64,000 nt of DNA from Paracoccus aerius (GTDB lineage: Bacteria > Pseudomonadota > Alphaproteobacteria > Rhodobacterales > Rhodobacteraceae): the NCBI RefSeq assembly GCF_014656455.1, contig NZ_BNCL01000001.1:365009-429008 (forward strand), read 5' to 3'. Positions within the stretch are counted from its first letter, which is position 1; each line of letters begins with the position of its first letter. The position numbers and the translations under genes are program-made. Below the pieces are notes generated by a model, which saw only the letters and a program-made list of their open reading frames with translations, searched no databases and was not told where the DNA came from. Shown piece after piece: positions 52,713-63,400 of the stretch.

Positions 52713-53696
52713 ATGCGCGAATCCGATCTTTCATGGCAGAACTTCAGGGACGGCGATCAGCCTGCCCTGCCTCGTCCCGCCGACTGGCTGGCGGCGCAAT
52801 CGGCCTTGGCCGTGGAACTGGCCGGGGCGGCGCTTGCCGTGGGCCGGCTGGAGGCGCGGCTGACGGCGATGGACGACAAGGCCCGCGCCGGCGCCACCCG
52901 CCGCCTGGCCCTTGTCGAGATCGAGGAAATGCTGCGCGCCCAAGGCACCCCCCTGTCGCGAGAGGAGATCGGACTGGACGCCATGGCGGCCCGCGCGGGC
53001 ACCGACCTGCAGGCCATGGCCCAGGCCCGCTGGGCCTTGCGGCGGCTGGAAGGCCAGTCCGATCCCACTCGGCTGCGTGACTTCCTGGCCCTGCACCGGG
53101 CCGAGGACCGGGCAGAGCCTGCCTGGTCGGATCGCCCCTCGGGCGCGGCCTTTGACGCGGCGGCGGCGGATTTCCTGGACGCGGTCGAGGGGCTGTCGCG
53201 CCTGCATCCCCTGGTCCGCGCGCCCGCGGCCCGGATGCTGTGGCGGCTGGCCGAACTTTCGCCGGACGACGCCGCGATCGAGGGCGCGGTTTGGGCCGCC
53301 CGCGACATGGCCCGTGCCACGCCTGGGCTGGCTTTCCTGCCCCTGGGCCGCCACGGCCGCGCGATCTGGGCCGATGGCGGCCCGCCCGAAGCGCGCCTGT
53401 CGCGCCACCTGGCCGCCCTGGCGCGCGGCGCCGAGGATGCCTGCCGGATGCTGGACCGCCTAGCCGACTGGGCGCAATCCGCGCGCGAGGCCACCGCCGC
53501 CATCAAGGGCCAGAACCCTGCCCGCATCATCGAGGCCCTGGCCGCCCACCCGGTCCTGCACACTGCCCAGGTGGAAGAGCTGGCCGGAATCAGCCGCGAC
53601 ACCGCCGAACGCCTTTTGTCGCGGATGCGGAAGATGGGGCTGGTCCGCGAAATCACCGGCGCGCGGCGGTTCAGGCTGTGGGTGGCGGCGGCCTGA
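52713..53696 (+). CDS. DUF1612-like helix-turn-helix protein
   Basis: 327 residues, mostly helical and alanine-rich, without a signal peptide. It starts LSWQNFRDGDQPALPRPADW and has WLAAQSALAVELAGAALAVG, then a middle LALVEIEEMLRAQGTPLSRE, and a C-terminal winged-helix-like segment NPARIIEALAAHPVLHTAQV then EELAGISRDTAERLLSRMRKM. This matches the RHE_PE00001/DUF1612 layout with a C-terminal helix-turn-helix. The function is unknown; a DNA-binding role is inferred from that domain. No toxin partner found beside it. Confidence 0.72.
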   Translation: MRESDLSWQNFRDGDQPALPRPADWLAAQSALAVELAGAALAVGRLEARLTAMDDKARAGATRRLALVEIEEMLRAQGTPLSREEIGLDAMAARAGTDLQAMAQARWALRRLEGQSDPTRLRDFLALHRAEDRAEPAWSDRPSGAAFDAAAADFLDAVEGLSRLHPLVRAPAARMLWRLAELSPDDAAIEGAVWAARDMARATPGLAFLPLGRHGRAIWADGGPPEARLSRHLAALARGAEDACRMLDRLADWAQSAREATAAIKGQNPARIIEALAAHPVLHTAQVEELAGISRDTAERLLSRMRKMGLVREITGARRFRLWVAAA

Positions 53697-53774
53697 CCTT
53701 CGGCGCGACGCTTGCCGCCGGGGGCTTATGGCTCTAGCAGTCCGGAAGCCCGAGGAACTGGAAAGCGCGTGCTG

Positions 53775-54755
53775 ATGCCCCATCCCGACCCCACCCTTGC
53801 TGCCGTTGTCGTCACGCATGACCGGCTGGATCACCTCAGGATCACGCTGGACCGGCTTCTGGCCCAGCGGGTCCGGCATGTGGTGGTGGTCGACAACGCC
53901 TCGACGGACGGAACCGCCGACTGGCTGGCCCGGCAGCAGGACCCTCGCCTGATCCTGCACCGGTCGGACCGGAACCTGGGGGGCGCGGGCGGCTTTTCCG
54001 TGGGCCTGGAGATCGCGCGCGACCGCACCGATGCGGACTGGATCGTGGCCATGGACGACGACGGCCGCCCCGAGCCGGGCGCCTTCGACGCCTTCCGCGC
54101 CATGGACCTGGCAGGCTGGGACGCCATCGGCGCAGCGGTGTTCCATCCCGACGGCAGCATCTGCGAGATGAACCGCCCATATTGCAACCCCTTCTGGAAT
54201 CCGGGCGCCTTCCTGCGCACCTTGGCCCGGATGCCCCTAGGACGGGGCCGCAAGGGCTTTCACCTGCCCGATGCGGCCTATGGTGCGGAAAGCCCGGTCC
54301 TGCCCATCGACATGACCAGCTTCGTGGGCTTCTTTTTGTCGCGCGCTGCGCTGAAGGCCGCGGGCCTGCCCGACCCGCGGTTGTTCATCTATGGCGACGA
54401 CCAGCTTTACACCCTGCAGATGCGCCGCAAGGGCCTGAGGATCGGCTTTGCCCCGCAGGTCCGGTTCGAACACGACACCTCGGCCCGCCAAGGCCAATCC
54501 GGCGTGGTGCTGCGGCCGATGTGGAAGGTCTATTACATGTACCGCAACGCCCTGATCGCCTATCGCGTGGCGGCAGGCCCGTGGTTCTGGCTCCTGGTCC
54601 CGGTTCTTTTGCGCAAATGGCGGCGCAAGGCCAAAGACTATAGTCCCGACGCGGCCCTGTTCCGCAAGATCCTGGACCAGGCGGTTCGCGATGGCATGAA
54701 AGGGCGGCTGAACCGGCCGCATGAGGAGGTCCTGCGGCTGGCAGAGAGTGGGTGA
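53775..54755 (+). CDS. Family 2 glycosyltransferase (GlfT2-like)
   Basis: 326 residues from ATG 53775; GTG 53769 is possible (GGAAAG upstream). TLAAVVVTHDRLDHLRITLD, VVVVDNASTDGTADWLARQQ, NLGGAGGFSVGLEIARDRTD and the metal-binding WIVAMDDDGRPEP, then LFIYGDDQLYTLQMRRKGLR and FEHDTSARQ. The GGAGGF and MDDD motifs are shared with galactofuranosyl- and rhamnosyltransferases. Not linked to the main locus, so it may glycosylate another envelope glycan. Confidence 0.88.
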   Translation: MPHPDPTLAAVVVTHDRLDHLRITLDRLLAQRVRHVVVVDNASTDGTADWLARQQDPRLILHRSDRNLGGAGGFSVGLEIARDRTDADWIVAMDDDGRPEPGAFDAFRAMDLAGWDAIGAAVFHPDGSICEMNRPYCNPFWNPGAFLRTLARMPLGRGRKGFHLPDAAYGAESPVLPIDMTSFVGFFLSRAALKAAGLPDPRLFIYGDDQLYTLQMRRKGLRIGFAPQVRFEHDTSARQGQSGVVLRPMWKVYYMYRNALIAYRVAAGPWFWLLVPVLLRKWRRKAKDYSPDAALFRKILDQAVRDGMKGRLNRPHEEVLRLAESG

Positions 54756-54764
54756 GGGATTCGA

Positions 54765-56135
54765 TTAGGGCCGCAGTCGCAGGGATGCTCGGCTTAGGGC
54801 GCGCAGCGGCGAGGTCACGCGCCACGAGGTGCTGCCGAGCAATTCGGCTTCGCGACGCCGACCCCATTCAAGCGCCTCTTGGGCTTCTTTCCGTGCCTGA
54901 TCGCGTGCGGCGATGGCGGTGGATACTTCTTCCTTCATGCGTTCTACACGGTTGGTCAAGACATCCAGGCGATCAGCCATAGCTGCTGGGTCATCCAGGG
55001 CAATGGCCAAACGCAGGCGTTCCTTGATCTCGCGTTCACGCTGTTTGGTCAGGTGGCGCAACTGAATCAAAGCAACATGCAGCCGCCGGTCCATTGATGC
55101 CAATCTTTGCAAGAGATCGACGCTTTCCTCCTCGCAGCGTTTGTGCTCCTGGGCTGCATCGGCCAAGTTGGCCTGAGCTTCCCGAAGCTGCTCGGCAAGT
55201 TGTGCATATTCGGTCTGCATGGCCTGGATACAGCCGGTCATGCTGTTGATTTCACCGACAAGGTCGATCGTGCGAATGGCCAGGGGGTGGAAAAGAGGCA
55301 CACTAATTTCCAAGGCCATCCGAAACTGATCCAGGCGATCGCTATCTCGGGCAGGATCGGCACCGCCTACCCAGGAACCAAGCATGTCCTGCAATTCGGC
55401 GACCACCGGCGGCAGGGGTGGTTCGGTTCGATCTTCGGCCGATGCCGCCTTGAGATGCTGGAGATCACCGCTGAGGAAGTGGTCAATGGCCGCTTTTTCT
55501 TGATCTGTTTCCTGCGGCCAAGTGATGTCGAGATCGCGAGCAAGGCCTTGTGCCACGCTGCGCCAATCATCGATCAGTGCCTCATAGCAGGTGAAGCTGC
55601 GTCTCATGTCGCGGCTGCCTTTCTCAGCATCAAGAACATGGAGTGCCCACAGGACCAAACCATAGTCGGTTTCATGATCTGCCCAATGGGTCAGGGAAGC
55701 CGCGACATCCAGAGCTCTGCTATGCATATGTACAACCAGTGCCTGGGCTCCGAAGCGGCCTAGAGCAGTGCGCCAGAACGGCAAAAGGCGGCAGATACGG
55801 GGATCTTTCATCACGAACAGGGATGCATTCCCGTAATCGGCCTCAAGCGTCGCGACGGCTTCGTCCAGAAGGGCGGCAGCCTCGGAGCTGGAGAACCAGG
55901 TCAAGGGAACTGGACGCGGATCCCACCAACTGCGCTCGGCCTGTTGGAGCAGGCGCTCGTTCAGGTCGGTGATGCGATCTGCTTCGAAGAAACCCCCGGC
56001 ATTCATTTCTGTGAGGCCTATCGGACCCTTCGGCAGTGCTGCACCCAAATGACCTAGGACTTCAGCCAGGGCCGAGGCTCCAGAACAGTGCATCCCCAGC
56101 ACGATCAATGCAGTCCGGTCTTGGCTTTGGCTCAT
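54765..56135 (-). CDS. Sulfotransferase-like protein with coiled-coil tail
   Basis: 456 residues, no signal peptide. The N-terminal P-loop TALIVLGMHCSGASALAEVL has the shape of a PAPS-binding 5'-PSB loop with Cys-Ser-Gly-Ala-Ser in place of the usual R/K-SGTS; FVMKDPRICRLLPFWR and VVHMHSRALDVAASLTHWAD correspond to the 3'-PB strand and helix. After a linker (200-290) come long coiled coils (about 300-430, AEQLREAQANLADAAQEHKR, LDVLTNRVERMKEEVSTAIA), ending in LGSTSWRVTSPLRALSR, a motif often found at the start of family 2 glycosyltransferases or tail of glycan-modifying proteins. Sulfation of a surface glycan is plausible but unproven. Confidence 0.72.
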   Translation of the reverse strand: MSQSQDRTALIVLGMHCSGASALAEVLGHLGAALPKGPIGLTEMNAGGFFEADRITDLNERLLQQAERSWWDPRPVPLTWFSSSEAAALLDEAVATLEADYGNASLFVMKDPRICRLLPFWRTALGRFGAQALVVHMHSRALDVAASLTHWADHETDYGLVLWALHVLDAEKGSRDMRRSFTCYEALIDDWRSVAQGLARDLDITWPQETDQEKAAIDHFLSGDLQHLKAASAEDRTEPPLPPVVAELQDMLGSWVGGADPARDSDRLDQFRMALEISVPLFHPLAIRTIDLVGEINSMTGCIQAMQTEYAQLAEQLREAQANLADAAQEHKRCEEESVDLLQRLASMDRRLHVALIQLRHLTKQREREIKERLRLAIALDDPAAMADRLDVLTNRVERMKEEVSTAIAARDQARKEAQEALEWGRRREAELLGSTSWRVTSPLRALSRASLRLRP

Positions 56136-56365
56136 CTGGCAACTCTCCGGGCAAAGGTCAGCGGCAAACTGTTTTCCTACCTCAAGGTCCCGGCTTGATC
56201 CTGCCGGCAGTCTGCATGACGATTGTGTAGCCTTTCACAAATGGCAAAGCTTGGTTCAAGGGAAACTGTTGCTCCAAGGGTTCGTGTAGCGTCTCCCTTT
56301 GCGTGCGCACCACATGCTTCGCTGATTGAACGACTCCCAATCTTTGGGCAGATTTCCGGCTCGTT
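56136..56365. other. Gap before the IS3 remnant
   Basis: 230 bases without a supported gene; the right part is probably the outer end of the degraded IS3 element. Confidence 0.35.
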
Positions 56366-56615
56366 TTAAGCGATTGCCTGCGCCTGATGAGCAGTTTCGA
56401 TGCTGTTGAAGTAGACCACGCAGGCGGACTGCCTGCATGGGCGGTCTGAGGTCATTGGTGATTGTAGAAGGTGATCCAGCAATCGATTGCAGCCTTGGCC
56501 TGTACGCGTTTTCCTAAGCCTGCAGATAGACACATTCATACTTCAGGGACCGCCACAGGCGCTCGATGAAGACGTGTCTATGCAGCGCCCCTTGCCGTCC
56601 ACCGAGATCCACTGC
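56366..56615 (-). pseudogene. IS3-family OrfB C-terminal remnant
   Basis: On the minus strand: ISVDGKGRC, then in another frame VFIERLWRSLKYECVYLQA followed by a stop, then QAKAAIDCWITFYNHQ, and at the end VYFNSIETAHQAQAIA with a stop. These are consecutive pieces of the end of an IS3 transposase (catalytic Glu in FIERLWRSLKYE), separated by frameshifts. It differs in sequence from the OrfB at 13.5 kb. Confidence 0.75.
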
Positions 56616-56619
56616 CGGC

Positions 56620-57080
56620 GTGCTTCAGCCGGTCGATCCGGGCGAAGGAGGTGAATGCGCCTTGGACGCTCCTCGGTTTGTCAACAAGCGAGGCAGGTCG
56701 TGTTGATTTCTGGCGGCGCATGATGCTGCCATAGACTGCGCGGGCGATGCAGCACTTAAGAACCTGGGTCGCCTCTGTTTGAAGTATGCTTTGGTGACGC
56801 GGCGCGCGACATAGGCTTTGATCTTTTCGTCGGTTCGGAGCCGCCGATGGCCATGAGATGCAAAGCGCTGTTGGCAGTCCGGTCTCCACCACGGTTGAGC
56901 CGATGCCGGATGGCCTTTCCGGATGATGCGGGCATAGTGCTGACGCGTACAGGGTCCAAAGCTTGCCCTGAATCGCCGCCTGCAGAGAGCAGGAGCCGTG
57001 CCGCCCCGTTGTAGGCGGTGGAATTGCGCGCGATGAGACCGCGGGCAGTTCCTTCATCATCGCGCGGATTATCATGTCAA
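56620..57080 (-). pseudogene. IS110-family transposase remnant
   Basis: Contains, in several frames, the C-terminal signature of IS110/IS116/IS902 transposases: LNRGGDRTANSALHLMAIGG, then KAYVARR, with QAAIQGKLWTLYAS upstream. Heavily frameshifted and without the N-terminal catalytic domain. It abuts the IS3 remnant, so one inserted into or beside the other before both decayed. Confidence 0.65.
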
Positions 57081-57406
57081 ATTCAGGCTGTAATCATGCC
57101 TTCGCATTGAAATATAATCAACAATTGCGCTTCCGGTCGCCCAGATTGGCTCCTGCTTGACTCGGGGCTTCGCATCGACGCCTGGATGCAAGGCAGCACC
57201 CAAGTCAATAACGCTTCTACGACCAGAGATGCCTATCCTGACGAGCTCAGCAAGGCAGGGTACACTCACAATGGTTTGATGCAATCACTGACGCACATTT
57301 CCCACAAAGTTGAGCGTCTGCAGCTTTGAAGCGTCAAATTATCTTGACCCAAGTCATTTTGACTGCGCAATACACTACTAAAAGTTGATTAAATTTGGAT
57401 CGGACA
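57081..57406. other. Upstream region of the giant adhesin
   Basis: 326 bases, AT-rich from 57300 on. It probably holds the promoter of the adhesin gene. The small minus-strand open frame here is not recognisable. Confidence 0.4.
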
Positions 57407-60400
57407 ATGCCCTCAGTTGTACTTTCTTCGGACGTGATTTTTTCTGAGAACACAGCGGCTCAGATGGTAGATCCCGGCATCACCATTTCGGGCGGGGGAA
57501 CCTACACTGAAGGATACATTGAATTTTCCGCAACCAACTCGACAAGTGGGGACAATTTCTTCCTGACAAGCGCCCAGGATCCTGATGCTGTGGGCGCGAT
57601 TTCGGTCGAAGATGGGGATGTGTATCTGGGCAACGGCACAGGCCGCGACCGAATTGGCTCCCTTGACGAGACGTATAACGGACAAGACGGGCAGCCGCTG
57701 CGCATTCTCTTTTCGAGTCCGCTCCCCAATGCAGGCTTTGAGGAAGGTGCCGCCAACTGGTCGATTCAGAACCAAGAATATGGCGACAACGGCAACGAAC
57801 TAAATCTCGACGCCTTGCGCGTCACGCTAGCCAGTGACACTGACTACAGAGGCGGGACTGGCACCGTGAATATTCAGGATCCCAACGGCATGTCCTGGAA
57901 CGGCTCTGTGCAGGCCGGACAGGGTGTAGACAGCTCGCAAGCGCTTTATCTTGGCAGCAATGGTAGTATCGCCTCTGGCGACCAGAATCCACCGGGCTCG
58001 TTTCAGCCAGACGGCTACGGCTCGATCCACGGGCCTTACGCCACCAGTTCTGTGATCAGTGTTCAGGCTGGCGACAACATCACACTGGATTTCCGCGCCG
58101 TCGGCAGTGGCGACGACTATGAGGTCTTCGGTTTCCTGCGCCGGGTCGATGCTGACGGAAACTTCATCAGTAACGATGTGAACAATACCACTGATAACAT
58201 CCTGCTGTTTGCGCAGCGAGGTAACGACACTGGTGGTTGGGTCAACATCTCCGAAGAAAACCTGCCTGCTGGTAACTACCGTTTTGAATTCGTAGGCGGA
58301 ACGTATGATGGGTCTGGTGGACTTGTGGTCGGCTCGAACCTGTACGTGGACAATATCCGCCTGGTCTCGGCAACGACTGTAAATGATACGGTCGCGCAAA
58401 CCATTGCCCGTCAGGTTGCTTATCAGAACGATGCCGAAGACGCGCCGCTGAACCGCCAGATCACTGTCACTGCGGTAGACTCCAATGGAACCTCCGGAAC
58501 CAGCTCCACCGGGCTTACCTTTGTGTCCGAGAATGACAGCCCGACCCTTTCCGACACAGTCTTGAGCCCGGTTAACGAGGATACGCTTCCGGTAGGCGAG
58601 ACTGTCGCCAGCATCTTCACTCCGGTTTTTGATGATCCCGACAACGGCTTTTCGCCCACGGATTCGTTGGCTGGAGTGGTGATCAGCGGCAATGCAGCGA
58701 CAGCCGATCAGGGTGAATGGCAGTATTCAACCAATGGTACCGACTGGTATGCAATCGGGACGGTCAGCGCCAACAATGGCCTGGTATTGAGCGACAGCAG
58801 TTTGATCCGCTTTCTTCCCGCTGCTGATTGGAATGGAACCCCTGGTAGCCTGACGGCACATGCTGTTGACAGCACCTATGAAGGAGACTTCACGCAGGAA
58901 GGTGTGCGTGCGGTATTCGATACAAATTCGGATAGCGCCACCTCGCCTGTCAGCGCAAATGGGGCATCCGCCTCGATCACGGTCATCAGTGTCAATGATG
59001 CGCCGGTCTTCACCTCCGCTGCCCAGCAGTTGTCCGTCGCGGATAGCGAAGCAAACGATACATCCGCTGCGCTGACCGGCACTATTGCTGCATCGGATCT
59101 GCATGATGGAGCCCCAGGCGAAAACAGTGTGATCACCTACGGGATCATTGACGGGACGGCTGCGGACGGTATTGCCACCCGGACCGATGCCTACGGGACG
59201 CTGAGCTTGGACCAAGCGTCTGGCACCTACAGCTTCCTTCCGGATGCTGAAGCGCTCAACGCTTTGGCCGAAGGCCAGGAGGTGGTCCGCAGCTTTACTG
59301 TCACCGCTTCGGATGGACAGGGCGGGGTGACGCAACAAACCCTGACGGTGACTTTGACCGGCGCCAACGATGCCCCGGTCGCGCAAGGTCATAGCGGTAC
59401 GGCGGTCGAGGCTGCCGGGATCAATAACGATATTGCAGGAAGCCCGGCCTCGGGCAGCGTATTAGGAGGTGTGTCGGGCGATTTCGATCCCGACACTGGC
59501 GACACGGTAAGCCTCTCCGGCGTGCGCACCGGCGGCCTTTCCGATACGGGTGCGGATGGCACCTGGAGCCAGGATGTAGTCACGCTTTCCGGCACATATG
59601 GAACGCTGACGATGCAAGCAGACGGCAGCTGGACCTATGCTCCTGACGAGACGAATGCTGCGGTTAATGGTCTCACGAGTCCGTCCGATACCCTCTCCGA
59701 AGTGTTTACCTATACAATTACCGACGCTTCAGGGCTGACATCTTCGGCTGAACTGACAGTGACGATCGAAGGACGCAATGATGCTCTGAATGTTTCGGGC
59801 AACATCGATGCAGAACTTGTTGCGCCGGAAGATACCGACAGAAATATCGACCTTTCCGGGTTGACCTTCGAGGACCCTGATCTAGGCGGCGAGGTGTACG
59901 ACATCGTTGTCAGCGCTCAAAGCGGGAGCCTTTGGACTGAAGATTTCCCCGGGCTCACGATCAGCGGAAACGGCACAGAAGAATTGGTCCTGTCCGGTTC
60001 TGCCACCGATCTTGGCCAATGGATGGCCGCGAACGATCTCGCTTATCGTTCGCCCATCGATGGGGCTGCAGGAAGCGATACGGTCACGTTGGCCTACGCG
60101 ACAGCAGGCGAGACGACGCGTACGCCACTCGGAAATGTGGACGTCACAATCACTGAAACCAATGATCCAGCCATTATCGACACCAATGGCTCGTCCTTGG
60201 TCCAAGGCGACGAGACCACTGCCGAGTCTTCCGTCATTACCTTTTTGCCAACCGCTGATGCACAAGTGCTGAACTTTGATGGCATCAGCCTGGTAATCGA
60301 TGCTGCCAGCACGGCTGAAGAAATCGCTGAGGCCTTTGCAGCACAGAGCAGGCCTAATTGGGTTGCAGTACATGAAGGCAATGGTCGCGTTGTCTTGACC

Positions 60401-63400
60401 GCAACCGCTCCGGGCAATCGCCCTGATTTGACGGCCGATGACTTCACCGATGCAAACGGAAACATCTCGGACGTGGTGGGGACATCCGGTGGATTTGATG
60501 GCCAGGCGCGCTTCACGGCCCGCGGCGAAGCGGTCGCAATCCTGTCCAATCTGGAACTCACCGATGCGGACAGCGATACCATGTCTGGTGCAACTATCAG
60601 CATGGTCGAGGGCCTGCTCGACAATCGTTTCGGCGTTGTTCATGAAAGCCTGTCTCTGACAGAGGGAGCCCAAGCGCTCGCGGCCTCTCATGGCATCAAT
60701 GTCACGATCACCACATCTGCAGCCGCTGGATCGTCTGTTGTGCTAACCGGCGAAGCCTCGGCTGAGGTTTATGAAAGCATTCTCCAGGGCGTTCTTTATA
60801 ACAACACCAATCCAAATGCCGTGGCGGGCAGCCGACAGGTTCAGGTCGAGGTAACCGATGCCGAAGGACAGGTCTCCAATCTTAGCGCCGTAGCCTTGAC
60901 CGAAGGCAATGATGCAATTGCCGTAGGCCAGAGAATTTATATCGATGGCGAGGATAGCGGTCAGGTCGTTGCCGCAGTGCGCGACGCCCGCAGCTTCGTG
61001 GCCAGTGGGCCCTTGGCTGGACTGGACGAAGGCGCAACTTTGAGCTTCCGGGATGCCAGCGGACTGGTCACCACCGCAATCTCGGCCAATGACGGCCGGG
61101 CGAGCGTAACGGTTGACGTAATATGGGCACCGGTCATTGATATGAACGGTCCGCAGCAGGGTGGGGACATCCATCGCATCAGCTATCTCGAACAGCAGGC
61201 GCCGGTGGCGATTGCGACCGCAGATGCGCGCGTCGAGGATCAGGAAGGGCTGATCCGGACATTGGACGTCGAATTGACCAATCCGCTGGACAACACTGCG
61301 GATCAAGCGCCTGAAGAGTACCTAGGCGTGCGCAAAGCCGTCCTCGATTTGTTGGCTGCACGTGGCATCACCTTGGGCGATCATAACGGCACGATGGACG
61401 CCTCGGGCAACCTGACCGGAGCGACGCGGATCAGTTTCGAAGCACCGGGCGGTAGCACTGCGACAAACTTCCAGATTGCTTTGCGTGGTGTCACCTATGC
61501 CAATATGGATGACGCACCGACTGCGGCGACACGGATTGTGACGGCACAGGCAACCGACATGTCAGGCAATGTCGGGTTGCTGACGCATACCGAGATCAAC
61601 CCACAGGCCGTGAATGATGCTCCTGTAGGCATCGACAGCAATGTCACCGGAAGCGAAGATGTCGAGCATGTCTTCTCGGTGGAAGATTTCGGCTTCAGCG
61701 ATCCGTTGGATGAAGGGGCGAACCAACTTGCCTCCATCACGATCACCAGCCTGCCAACGGACGGCCAACTGCTCCTGAACGGCCAGGAAATCACCGTAGG
61801 GACCATTGTCAGCCGCGCAGACCTGGAAGGCGGTGCACTGGTCTATGCTCCGCCGGCTGATGCCAATGGATCGGATTTGGCGCGCTTCGGCTTCCGCGTG
61901 ACCGACAACGGCGGCACAGCGAATGGCGGGCGCAACACTGACACGACTGACCGGATCATGGTGATCAATGTCGATCCGGTCAATGATGCCCCTGTGCTGG
62001 TCCCTGGGACCAGTATGGGTAGTACCCTCACCGAAGATGACATCGATAACTCGGGCAATCTGGTGTCCGATCTTCTCGGCTCGGTCTCGGATGTCGATGG
62101 CAGTGTAACGCCTGGCATGGCGGTTCATGGAGTTGCGTCTGAAGGCCCGGGAGGCGGTCAGTGGCAATATCGTTTGGACGGCGGTTCCTGGACCAATATC
62201 ACCCTTTCCGAAGGGGAAGTTCTCTTGCTGGGCGCCAATGATGCGGTCCGCTTTGTTCCCGATCAGCAAAACGCGACTGAAGCCCAACTGTCCTATTATG
62301 CTTGGGATGGAACGGACGGTATTGCTGGCACTGTTGTTGCCGGGATCGCGGGGTCCGATAACGCGGCCAATCGTGGCGGAAACTCGGGCTTCTCAGTAGA
62401 CAGCGCTGATGTTTCCATTGAGGTCACCGCAGTAAACGACAATCCTTCGATCGAAGTCGGACAAGGCAACACCTTCTATGCCCGCGGAGCGGCCGTCGCT
62501 CTGTTTGGAACCGAAGAGCTTGTTCTGACAGATCCTGATGAGGGCGCAGCGCTAACCCAGGCTGTTGTAACGCTTGATCCGGAAACCACGACGGACAATG
62601 TCTTCGGGACACTCTACGAGACAATCTTCTCGACGGGGGGAGCCAGCTTCACGACTTCCGGCGGGACGCAGCTGACCATCACGGGGACCGGGCTTGCGGG
62701 CGACCCAATTGTCATAAGCGGCACCGGATCGCTTGAGGATTACCAAGAAGCGCTACAAAGCCTGCGTTACGAGAACGCCAACCCGAACCTGTTCACAGGC
62801 GAACGCAGCATATCACTCCGTGTTACCGATGAGACCGGCGCGATCTCGCAGGAAACCAGCTTCGACCTGGCCGTGGAATGGGCCACCGTCGCCGATCTCA
62901 ACGGTCCTTCGAGTGAGGGTCGCGATCATACGACAACATATGTCGAGGGCGGCGTTGGAGTAGCAATTGCGACTGCAGACGCAGAACTGATCGATGAGGA
63001 AGGCAATACTGTTGAAGTCGTCGTTACGCTTGAGGATGGCGTGAACGGCACTGATGAGCGTCTGATTGTCGACCCGGCAATGCTGAACGCACTGGCGGCG
63101 CTCAACATCACCGTCCTGGGCAACGGAACGCATGAAATCCGGCTGCAAAACCTGGACGGTCTGGATCAGACTTACTTCCAGTTGGCGCTGCGGGCGATCC
63201 GTTATGTGAACGACTCAAGTGCTCCGACCGACGCTGCCCGCCATGTCACCGTGACCTCGACAGATAGCGAGGGCAATCCCGGTGTCGCCGCAACCACAAC
63301 AATCGGCATCGAGCAGGTCAACGATGCGCCTGTCAGCACCTTGTCGATCAGCCATCCGGGCAGTGGAACTCGGACGCCGTTTGTGGGCGAAACACTAACC

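Noticed and set aside
57072..57284. 70-codon minus-strand frame next to IS110 debris
   Set aside because: No start site support, no family resemblance, and it lies in likely IS debris and promoter DNA.
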